A stretch of DNA of 64,000 bases, taken from contig NC_022124.1 of assembly GCF_000163055.2 (NCBI RefSeq), positions 186,001 to 250,000 on the forward strand. The letters run 5' to 3'. The translations under genes and the position numbers were made by a program. Shown here in pieces: positions 1 through 6,546 of the stretch (its first letter is position 1; the number at the start of each line of letters is the position of its first letter). The notes beneath the pieces were generated by a model, which was given only the letters and a program-made list of their open reading frames with translations, made no database searches and had not been told where the DNA came from. This stretch comes from Prevotella sp. oral taxon 299 str. F0039 (GTDB taxonomy: Bacteria > Bacteroidota > Bacteroidia > Bacteroidales > Bacteroidaceae).

Positions 1-387
1 CGCTTGTTGAGATTAACAAGAGTCTTGAAGATCTTTGGAATATCAAGTAAGGTACGATTATTTATGTCCATACTTTACAAAGAACGCCAAGTCCTATCTT
101 CTGTTTTAATTTTGGCTCTACTCTATATTTTTGTAACCGCACTCATATTATTTAATGTAGAACCACATGTAAATCCATATACAGGACAACAGACTTTCCA
201 TTCCTTTTTCGATGCATTATATTGGGCTACAGTAACACTCACAACAGTTGGCTATGGAGATATGTGCCCCGTTACAGATATTGGTCGACTTGTAAGTATG
301 CTATCCTCATTGTTTGGCATAGCTATTATAGCATTACCCTCTGGTGTAATTACTGCTCGTTATCTTGATGAGCTGAGAAAGAAATGA
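1..387 (+). CDS. Voltage-gated-type potassium channel, C-terminal part
   Basis: The frame is open from the first base, so the gene starts upstream of the window and only about 128 C-terminal residues are seen. A hydrophobic helix at about residues 32-50 is followed by a pore loop with the selectivity filter TVGYGD, and then by a last membrane helix (LFGIAIIALPSGVITARY). This is the S5-pore-S6 layout of tetrameric K+ channels of the Kch/KvAP type, which conduct potassium across the inner membrane. The protein ends soon after the last helix, so no C-terminal RCK domain is present. A strong hairpin terminator lies about 110 bp downstream. I read it as chromosomal flank of the mobile element that follows; this is inference. 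Confidence 0.9.
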   Translation, partial: RLLRLTRVLKIFGISSKVRLFMSILYKERQVLSSVLILALLYIFVTALILFNVEPHVNPYTGQQTFHSFFDALYWATVTLTTVGYGDMCPVTDIGRLVSMLSSLFGIAIIALPSGVITARYLDELRKK

Positions 388-493
388 TACAATATCTTAA
401 AGTAGAATTAATAATACAACATCTTATTATAAAAAAAGAGATACAACGTCTTTCCATCAACAAATATTGCACGTAAAAGTATTGTGCTCTTAT

Positions 494-536
494 AGTGTTT
501 CTTCAGTGTCTTAGGACACAGAGGAAACACTTTTTT
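494..536 (+). terminator. Rho-independent terminator
   Basis: A 17-bp stem (AGTGTTTC at 494, GAAACACT ending at 531) has one mismatch, one wobble pair and a TTAG loop, and runs into a T6 tract. It probably ends transcription from the potassium channel gene. Its 3' arm resembles a sequence at the far end of the neighbouring mobile element (see findings). Confidence 0.8.
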
Positions 537-568
537 CATTTGCACCGTAAAAATCAATAACGAGTATT

Positions 569-925
569 ATGGTACAAAATGAAATCACTTTTGAGAACTT
601 GCCAAAGGCAGTTGCTCACTTAGTCAGCGAAATTGCTGAAATCAAGAATTTAGTATGTAAAGGACAAAAACCTATTGTCCCTCCCAAACGTATTCCTATT
701 GGAATAGATGATGCGTGTAAACTTATAGGGAAAGCCAAACCCACGGTTTACACCTTAGTACGTAAACGCTTACTACCTTGCTATAAGAATGGTAAGCATC
801 TCTACTTTTTTGAAGATGAATTGCTGGCATGGATTGAAGGAGGTAAGAAAAAGACTGTTGCCGAAATCAACGAGGAGGCAAAAGCTTTTATCTCTGATAA
901 ACATTCTGATTCTTCCCTTTTATAA
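569..925 (+). CDS. Excisionase-like helix-turn-helix DNA-binding protein
   Basis: This 118-residue protein has a predicted coiled-coil-like N-terminus (residues 1-30) and a winged helix of the excisionase/MerR type: IGIDDACKLIGKAKPTVYTLV, then a basic strand and FFEDELLAWIE. Such proteins sit at the left side of many Bacteroidota mobilizable elements, where they direct excision or regulate transfer. It is followed 11 bp later by the VapE-like gene in the same orientation, as is usual in those elements. The role is inferred from the fold and neighbours. No integrase lies next to it, which is unusual for an excisionase. Confidence 0.75.
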   Translation: MVQNEITFENLPKAVAHLVSEIAEIKNLVCKGQKPIVPPKRIPIGIDDACKLIGKAKPTVYTLVRKRLLPCYKNGKHLYFFEDELLAWIEGGKKKTVAEINEEAKAFISDKHSDSSLL

Positions 926-936
926 ATATATGTATT

Positions 937-2151
937 ATGGAAAAGGGAAGAGCTGAAGGGCGAGCCAAGCAATCTAAGAATGAACGCATAGAGCAATTCT
1001 TGAAAGAGCATTATGCTTTTCGTTTTAATACAGTTAAAAGTAGAACAGAGTTTAGAGAACAAGATTCTAATTCTTCATTCCGTCCTCTTACTAAATATGA
1101 TATTAATTCTATGCGTCGGCTGGTAGATGGGACTTTGGAGATATATACTCCCTCTGACAATATTCGTGCAATATTGGAGAGCGACTTTTGCAATAAAGTT
1201 AACCCAATTCGTGAGTTTTTGCAGAACCTGCCAAAACCTAAAGGTGAAGATGAATCTGAAATCATAAGGTTGGCAAATTGTGTTACAGTGAAGAATCCTG
1301 AGAAGTGGAAGCACTATTTTGTGAAATGGCTGGTTGCGGTTGTTGCAAATGCTATGGATGATTTACAGTGTCGTAATCATACATGTTTAGTTCTTACAGG
1401 TGAACAAGGAAAATTCAAAACAACTTTCCTTGATTTACTCTGTCCAGAAGAACTAAAGAATTATCTTTTCACAGGAAAGATTGACCCACAAGGAAAAGAT
1501 GTACAAACACTGATTGCGGAATACCTTTTTATCAATATTGACGACCAGCTAAAGGCACTCAATAAGAGAGATGAAAATGAATTGAAGAATCTGATAACGA
1601 CACCAAGAGTAAAATATCGTAGACCATACGACACTTACATCGAAGAGTATCCTCACTTAGCAAGCTTTATGGCATCTGTTAATGGTAATGATTTTCTAAC
1701 AGATCCGACAGGCAGTCGTCGCTTTCTACCTTTTGAAGTTGAACATATTGATATTGACGCAGCTAAAGAGATTAATATCAACAAGGTGTACTCCGAGGCA
1801 GTTGAATTGTGGAGAGTTGACTATCATTATTGGTTCAATGAAGAGGAAATAGCCGAACTGCATCAAGAGAGCGAAGGGTTTCAAGTGCAGACTGTTGAGT
1901 ATGAAATGCTTCTTAAAGGCATGGAAAAGCCAGCAGTAACCGAAGAAAGTTACATGACCACTTCTGAAATCCTAAACTATTTGCGTGGATATACAACGCT
2001 TAACCTAAGTGAAAGGAGAATGGGAGAAGCATTGAAAAAGGCTGGTTTCTTGCGGAAATCCAAAAGGATAGGTGGCAATCCAATGTATGTCTATCATATA
2101 CGCAAGATTGTTCCCAATCCTTTTATTCAAAGTTACAATACTAATTATTAA
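937..2151 (+). CDS. VapE-like (virulence-associated E family) helicase/primase protein
   Basis: This 404-residue protein has the P-loop NTPase of the VapE/D5-like family found in phages and mobilizable elements. A Walker A motif GEQGKFKTT lies near residue 154, and a Walker B-like FINIDD near 198, followed by a sensor-like region (SVNGNDFLTDPTGSRRFLPF) typical of the family. The C-terminal 90 residues look like a winged helix (SYMTTSEILNYLRG, LSERRMGEALKKAGF). The protein probably unwinds DNA at the element's own origin, in partnership with the primase encoded next. The two replication genes are separated by a 218-bp gap full of TACTAC repeats that could be the origin. The family assignment is firm; the replication role is inferred. 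Confidence 0.85.
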   Translation: MEKGRAEGRAKQSKNERIEQFLKEHYAFRFNTVKSRTEFREQDSNSSFRPLTKYDINSMRRLVDGTLEIYTPSDNIRAILESDFCNKVNPIREFLQNLPKPKGEDESEIIRLANCVTVKNPEKWKHYFVKWLVAVVANAMDDLQCRNHTCLVLTGEQGKFKTTFLDLLCPEELKNYLFTGKIDPQGKDVQTLIAEYLFINIDDQLKALNKRDENELKNLITTPRVKYRRPYDTYIEEYPHLASFMASVNGNDFLTDPTGSRRFLPFEVEHIDIDAAKEININKVYSEAVELWRVDYHYWFNEEEIAELHQESEGFQVQTVEYEMLLKGMEKPAVTEESYMTTSEILNYLRGYTTLNLSERRMGEALKKAGFLRKSKRIGGNPMYVYHIRKIVPNPFIQSYNTNY

Positions 2152-2344
2152 TACTACTTTACTACAAAGAGGGATAAGGCATTGAAAGAAAAAAGGTTAG
2201 ACCGTAGTAAATAATGATATAAGGTATTACTACCTCATTACTACCAACCTACCATATACATGTGCAATGATTACTACAAAGATAGTTAGTACTACATATT
2301 TTTCTTTCATTGTCAATGACTTACAAGAATATCACATTGTAGTA
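2152..2344. repeat. Cluster of TACTAC repeats, candidate iterons/origin
   Basis: The hexamer TACTAC occurs six times forward (2152, 2160, 2228, 2239, 2272, 2290) and twice inverted (GTAGTA at 2204 and 2339) in 193 bp. Several copies share the longer form TTACTACAAAG or ATTACTACC. The spacing is irregular. The cluster fills the gap between the helicase and primase genes of the mobile element, which is where a replication initiator would be expected to bind. Autoregulatory operators are the main alternative. Confidence 0.5.
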
Positions 2345-2369
2345 AGTATTAAACTTAAAAGTTACAAGT

Positions 2370-3260
2370 ATGACAATATATGAAATTAAAGCAATATCAA
2401 TTAAAGATTACTTAGGTAGTATGTCTATATACCCTATAAAGAATTATGGCTATTACGGAATGTATAAAAGTCCATTCCGTAATGAACATACTCCAAGTTT
2501 CAAAGTTGATTATAACCAAAATCTATGGTATGACTTTGCTCTTGATGAAGGTGGGAGTCTTATAGATTTAATTATGAGATTACATAATTGCAGTTTAATA
2601 CAAGCTATAGAGTTGTTTAATGGCAAACAAAATATCCTGCCGAAATTATCCATAGCTAATAGCAAAACAAACTCTCCAAGCCAATCACGTATAGAGGTTA
2701 TCGGCTCTACCAACTTATGTCATCAGAATCTCATAGAATATTTCACACATAGAGGAATCAATCTGAACATTGCGAAAAGATATTGTAAGGAGATCCATTA
2801 TAGAATTGGTGATAGAAGTTTTTACGCAATAGGTTTTCCAAACAATTCTTATGGGTATGCGTTGCGCAATCCATATTTCAAAGGGTGTTTGCCTCCTTCC
2901 GATGTGTCGTATGTTCCCAGTCCTTCAGAACAAATCAATCTGTTTGAAGGTTTTATTGATTATCTTAGTCTGCTTACGATGAGTCCAGATGAAGAGAAGA
3001 AAGCTGCACTGATACTTAACTCGATTAATAATATCAAAAAGTCAAGATTTTTCCTTTCAAAGCACAAGCTCATCTGTTCATATTTAGATAATGATGAAGG
3101 AGGAAAGCGAACTTTAGAACAACTCAAAAGAGACGGTTTTGATGTTCAAGACTGCTCTTCCGTCTTCCAGAATTATAAAGACCTAAATGAGTATTTATGT
3201 GTTGAATTCAAGCATTCAGAGAAAGCAAAAAATAAGAAAATCAAAGGGATTAAGCTATGA
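2370..3260 (+). CDS. DNA primase with CHC2-like N-terminus and Toprim domain
   Basis: This 296-residue protein has an N-terminal region like the DnaG zinc-finger domain (YGMYKSPFRNEHTPSFKVD, then LWYDFALDEGGSLIDLIMRL), but I see no zinc-binding CHC2 cysteines. Then comes a Toprim domain with the acidic EGFIDYLSLL (about residue 191) and the YLDNDEGGK motif (about residue 240). Proteins of this type make RNA primers for mobile elements and are usually paired with a VapE-like helicase, as here. It follows the TACTAC-rich gap and precedes the putative oriT. The metal-binding Toprim acids are present, so it is probably active. Confidence 0.85.
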   Translation: MTIYEIKAISIKDYLGSMSIYPIKNYGYYGMYKSPFRNEHTPSFKVDYNQNLWYDFALDEGGSLIDLIMRLHNCSLIQAIELFNGKQNILPKLSIANSKTNSPSQSRIEVIGSTNLCHQNLIEYFTHRGINLNIAKRYCKEIHYRIGDRSFYAIGFPNNSYGYALRNPYFKGCLPPSDVSYVPSPSEQINLFEGFIDYLSLLTMSPDEEKKAALILNSINNIKKSRFFLSKHKLICSYLDNDEGGKRTLEQLKRDGFDVQDCSSVFQNYKDLNEYLCVEFKHSEKAKNKKIKGIKL

Positions 3261-3286
3261 TTGTAGGATTTGCTTTGCATAATCTG

Positions 3287-3340
3287 TTTTTCGGGGAGCA
3301 AGTTTATGTTTTGGGCATACCAAAACCACTTGCTCCACCT
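3287..3340. other. Candidate origin of transfer (oriT)
   Basis: A nested inverted repeat lies just upstream of the mobilization genes. The outer arms are GGAGCAAGT (3295-3303) and ACTTGCTCC (3328-3336); the inner arms are TTTTGG (3309-3314) and CCAAAA (3320-3325), with a 5-nt loop. No other coding sequence is convincing here. A hairpin next to mobC and the relaxase gene is the normal position for a MOB-type oriT, where the relaxase nicks one strand. The nick site itself cannot be read from sequence alone. Confidence 0.6.
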
Positions 3341-3403
3341 CCTGACAGTCGTTGCAGAGGATCATCCCGCTGGTCTCCATCAAATCAAATTAAAGAAACA
3401 AGT

Positions 3404-3757
3404 ATGATAAAAACAGAATATAAAAAAGGTGGTCGTCCAACCAAGGGCGTAGCCGAAAAGAAGAAATACCGTATCACGGTGAAACTGAATACGCAGGATT
3501 ACTATACGCTCAAAGGCAAAGCAAAAAGCGCAGGAGTAACCATGAGTGAGTTTGTAAGGAAAGTTCTTGCAAAAGGGTGCGTCATTGAACGACTGAACAT
3601 AGAGCAAGCAGACTTCATCCGTAAGCTGTGTGGCATGGCAAATAATCTCAATCAGTTGGCACATCGTGCCAATACGGAAGGGTTTCATTCAGTTGCTCCT
3701 TTCCATAAAACCATTATTGGCAAGATAGATGAAATATTAAATCTGATACGAAGATGA
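3404..3757 (+). CDS. MobC-like mobilization accessory protein
   Basis: I choose the ATG at 3404 because the open frame further upstream (from 3257) runs through the oriT-like hairpin and has no family similarity. The resulting 117-residue protein starts with a basic tail (KKGGRPTKG) and a ribbon-helix-helix-like segment (YRITVKLNTQDYYTLKGKA, VTMSEFVRKVL). It then has the conserved C-terminal region of plasmid MobC proteins, with NNLNQLAHRAN. MobC binds oriT and helps the relaxase open the DNA. Its stop overlaps the relaxase start (ATGA), so the two are translationally coupled. Confidence 0.85.
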   Translation: MIKTEYKKGGRPTKGVAEKKKYRITVKLNTQDYYTLKGKAKSAGVTMSEFVRKVLAKGCVIERLNIEQADFIRKLCGMANNLNQLAHRANTEGFHSVAPFHKTIIGKIDEILNLIRR

Positions 3758-4674
3758 TAGCCAAAATTATGAAAGGTTCGGGCTTCAAGGGGGTTATTAA
3801 TTACATCCTTGACCCAAAGAAAGGAACGGAACTCATAGATAGTTCGGGTGTGAGAACAGACAGTATTAGTCATATTGCCCAAAGTTTCATTGACCAAACG
3901 GAACTGAATCCACGAGTGGGTAAGGTTGTGGGGCATATCTCCCTAAGTTTCTCTGCACAAGACTCCCCAAGACTCAGCAATGAGTGGATGGTGAAAGTAG
4001 CCCGTGAGTACTTGGATAAGATGGGAATAAAAGATACGCAGTATATCATCGGGCGCCATTTCGATAAGGAGCACCCACATGTTCATATCGCTTTTAATCG
4101 GATAGACAATAATGGCAAGACTATTTCTGACCGTAACGACAGATTCAGAAGTGAGAAGATTTGCAAGGAACTAACCGCCAAACACGGATTGTATTTTTCC
4201 GATGGTAAGGAGAATGTCAAGGAACACCGCTTGAAAGAACCCGATAAAACCAAGTATGAAATCTATCAGGCGTTGAAAACAGAAATAGCTCGGTGCAGGG
4301 ATTGGAAAGCTTTGCTTGCTCACTTGAAAAAGCAAGATATTGATGTCCATTTCAAGTACAAAGACAACTCACAAGAAGTGCAGGGTATCATCTTTGAAAA
4401 GAACGGTTATCATTTCAATGGCTCTAAAGTGGATAGGGGGTTCAGTTATTCCAAGATAGACTTTGCCCTGCAACAGAATAACAGGGAAAACGAACAGCAA
4501 ACACAAGGAATGATAAACCTCATATCTAATGTTGCAAGTGTTACGGGCGAAATTACCAACGACCTCATCGAAGGAGGATTGGATTTGTTTCAAACTCATG
4601 GTACTGTCCCTGCGGAGGTTTACAACACACTCGATAAAAAGAAGAAAAAGAAAAAACGTAAAATACATTTATAA
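3754..4674 (+). CDS. Relaxase/mobilization nuclease (MobB/BmgA-like)
   Basis: This 306-residue relaxase has the usual three motifs: an N-terminal tyrosine region (FKGVINYILDPKKG), a middle serine-rich motif (GHISLSFSAQDSPRLS), and the metal-binding histidine triad HPHVHIAFNRID near residue 107. It nicks one strand at oriT, stays bound to the 5' end, and leads the strand through the mating channel of a helper conjugative element. The last residues are lysine-rich (KKKKKKKRKIHL). No coupling protein or secretion genes are present, so the element would be mobilizable but not self-transmissible. The overlap with MobC upstream and the 2-bp gap downstream show one mob operon. Confidence 0.9.
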   Translation: MIAKIMKGSGFKGVINYILDPKKGTELIDSSGVRTDSISHIAQSFIDQTELNPRVGKVVGHISLSFSAQDSPRLSNEWMVKVAREYLDKMGIKDTQYIIGRHFDKEHPHVHIAFNRIDNNGKTISDRNDRFRSEKICKELTAKHGLYFSDGKENVKEHRLKEPDKTKYEIYQALKTEIARCRDWKALLAHLKKQDIDVHFKYKDNSQEVQGIIFEKNGYHFNGSKVDRGFSYSKIDFALQQNNRENEQQTQGMINLISNVASVTGEITNDLIEGGLDLFQTHGTVPAEVYNTLDKKKKKKKRKIHL

Positions 4675-4676
4675 CT

Positions 4677-5339
4677 ATGGCTGATAATAATACATTTGTC
4701 CTCTTTGAGGAAATCAAAAACAAACTGGAGACAATTTATAGGGAACTAAAGGAGTTGAAAGAAAAGGAGAATGGTTCTGTTTCCCTCCCTATTCAATCTA
4801 CACCAGCACAAAGTGATGAGCAGAAAGATCAGGAATTGCTCAATCAGTATGAACAGCGAACGAAAGACGTAATTAACAAGTATATTGGAGTACAAGTACG
4901 CATCAAGGACGAGGAAGCCAAATCCATGGACAAATTGGTGGCAAGTGTCTTGACCATGTTGCACGAATGGCAGGAGAAGAAAGAACATCCAATACCGCAG
5001 GAACATATTCACAGGCACAGCTTTGATATCAAATCGTCAAGAGTCTTTACTACTGTGGTGGCTGTGTCTATCATCTGTTTTATTTCTTTGGTCGGTAACT
5101 ACTTCTTGTGGCAAAGTAAACAGCAATACAAGGATGATGCCTTGAAATTTCGTATCATCAGAGTTTGGAGAGGTTGCAGTCCAAAGGAAATCCTATGGCT
5201 CAATGATGTATTTGACATTCATCGCAATGAAAAGATTATCAAACTAATCAAGGAAAAAGCCGATGATTACGACATGGAATTGAAGCAAAAGGCAGATAGT
5301 TTGATGCAGAATAACCTGCAAAATAAGAAAAGCAAATAG
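4677..5339 (+). CDS. Mobilization-region membrane protein, function unknown
   Basis: This 220-residue protein has a predicted N-terminal coiled coil (about 5-35, KNKLETIYRELKELKEKE), a charged middle, and one membrane helix at about residues 124-143 (VFTTVVAVSIICFISLVGNY), followed by a charged tail ending in lysines. Genes of this build often follow the relaxase in Bacteroidota mobilizable elements and are assumed to help transfer. I do not recognise a named family. It starts 2 bp after the relaxase stop and ends before a perfect palindromic terminator, so it is the last gene of the mob operon. Confidence 0.7.
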   Translation: MADNNTFVLFEEIKNKLETIYRELKELKEKENGSVSLPIQSTPAQSDEQKDQELLNQYEQRTKDVINKYIGVQVRIKDEEAKSMDKLVASVLTMLHEWQEKKEHPIPQEHIHRHSFDIKSSRVFTTVVAVSIICFISLVGNYFLWQSKQQYKDDALKFRIIRVWRGCSPKEILWLNDVFDIHRNEKIIKLIKEKADDYDMELKQKADSLMQNNLQNKKSK

Positions 5340-5360
5340 TGTTGAACACATAAACTTTAA

Positions 5361-5384
5361 TAAGAGGGGAAATTTCCCCTCTTA
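5361..5384. terminator. Perfect 24-bp palindrome, terminator
   Basis: TAAGAGGGGAAA and its exact complement form a perfect palindrome between the mob operon and the defence operon. It is likely a bidirectional terminator that insulates the two units. It could also act as an operator for the HTH protein encoded 56 bp downstream. Confidence 0.65.
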
Positions 5385-5411
5385 ATAAGTCTTTTATACA
5401 AGAAAATTTAC

Positions 5412-5419
5412 TATATTTG
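5412..5419 (+). promoter_or_regulatory. Promoter of the defence operon (-7 box)
   Basis: TATATTTG matches the Bacteroidota -7 consensus TAnnTTTG. It lies 20 bp before the ATG of the HTH gene, so the leader would be short. A clear -33 TTTG is not seen at the normal distance. Confidence 0.55.
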
Positions 5420-5439
5420 CAAATAATCATATAATATTT

Positions 5440-5646
5440 ATGGAAAGTCCAACTAATAGAATTAAAGAGGTGCTTATCGAGAAAGGGATTAAGCAAACAT
5501 GGCTTGCAGAGAAACTCGGTAAGAGTTTCACTATTGTCAACTCATACGTTTGCAATCGTCGACAGCCAAGCCTAGAATTGCTATTTCAGATAGCAGAGAT
5601 CTTGCAGGTTAATCCAAAGGAATTGATTAACACCCCAGATGAGTAA
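5440..5646 (+). CDS. Small XRE-family HTH regulator
   Basis: This 68-residue protein is almost entirely one Cro/C1-type helix-turn-helix (RIKEVLIEKGIKQTWLAEKLG, then SFTIVNSYVCNRRQPSLELL, then IAEILQVNPKELI). It resembles controller proteins of restriction-modification systems and small phage repressors. It is the first gene of the six-gene defence operon and overlaps the next gene by 8 bp. A role in holding expression of the toxic Fic and restriction proteins in check is likely but inferred. The palindrome at 5361 and the promoter at 5412 are natural targets. Confidence 0.85.
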   Translation: MESPTNRIKEVLIEKGIKQTWLAEKLGKSFTIVNSYVCNRRQPSLELLFQIAEILQVNPKELINTPDE

Positions 5647-6535
5647 CTTTATTATGGTAGAGCATAAAACATCTATTCGTTTTTTCAACGACCATGAAGT
5701 TAGGGCGGTGTGGGACGACGCACAAAACTGTTGGTGGTTTTCTGCAACAGACATTGTGCGTGCCATTAACGATGAGCCCGACTATACCAAAGCTGGTAAC
5801 TATTGGCGTTGGTTAAAACGTAAGTTAAAACAAGAAGGCATTGAACTCGTGAGTGCTACTCACGGCTTCAAGTTTGAAGCTCCTGATGGGAAGTTACGCG
5901 TGGCAGATGTTCTTAATAGTGAGAATGTTATATTGTTGGCAAAGAACTACCCCAACAATCGTGCTAATGACTTTCTCGATTGGTTTACCTACAGCGACAA
6001 CACCATTGATGGGCAGAGTAAGAAAAAAGCTTATCAGCTTTTTGAAAGTGGTATCCTAAAGACTGTAGACCCAGGTACAATCAAATGTTTACAACAAATA
6101 CACGCTTATCTCTTTGGAGGACTGTATGACTTTGCAGGACAAATCCGCACGAAGAATATATCCAAAGGAGGTTTTACCTTTGCTAATTGTATGCACTTCC
6201 CTGAAACTCTGCAAACAATAGAACGAATGCCCGAAACAACCTTTAATGAGATTATGGATAAGTATGTAGAGATGAACGTAGCCCATCCTTTTATGGAGGG
6301 TAATGGTCGCAGCACTCGCATTTGGCTCGACCTCATGCTGAAACGTTCTCTCAAACGATGTGTGGATTGGAGCCAAATAGACAAAAACGAATATTTGTCT
6401 GTAATGCGTGAAAGTGTAGCAGATAGCACGTTCATCAAGACTTTGGTAAAGCCAGCACTCACTACAAAGATTGATGACAGAGAAATGTTTATGAAAGGTA
6501 TTGATTATTCATACTATTACGAGCAGAATGATTAA
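5639..6535 (+). CDS. BRO-N domain fused to Fic/Doc domain
   Basis: This 298-residue protein has two domains. Residues 1-125 look like the BRO-N (phage antirepressor) DNA-binding domain: FFNDHEVRAVWDDAQNCWWF, then ATDIVRAI, YWRWLKRKLKQEG and DFLDWFTY. Residues 135-280 form a Fic domain with the signature HPFMEGNGRS at about 216-225, which carries the catalytic His and the anion-binding glycines and arginine. Fic enzymes usually transfer AMP or another nucleotide part to a protein. I do not see a clear (S/T)xxxE(G/N) inhibitory helix. It overlaps the regulator gene by 8 bp and lies 11 bp before the restriction gene. Its target and its link to restriction are unknown. Confidence 0.85.
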   Translation: MSNFIMVEHKTSIRFFNDHEVRAVWDDAQNCWWFSATDIVRAINDEPDYTKAGNYWRWLKRKLKQEGIELVSATHGFKFEAPDGKLRVADVLNSENVILLAKNYPNNRANDFLDWFTYSDNTIDGQSKKKAYQLFESGILKTVDPGTIKCLQQIHAYLFGGLYDFAGQIRTKNISKGGFTFANCMHFPETLQTIERMPETTFNEIMDKYVEMNVAHPFMEGNGRSTRIWLDLMLKRSLKRCVDWSQIDKNEYLSVMRESVADSTFIKTLVKPALTTKIDDREMFMKGIDYSYYYEQND

Positions 6536-6546
6536 AAGTTAAAACA

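Noticed and set aside
3257..3403. N-terminal extension of the MobC-like protein
   Set aside because: It runs through the oriT-like hairpin and adds residues with no family similarity; the ATG at 3404 is preferred.
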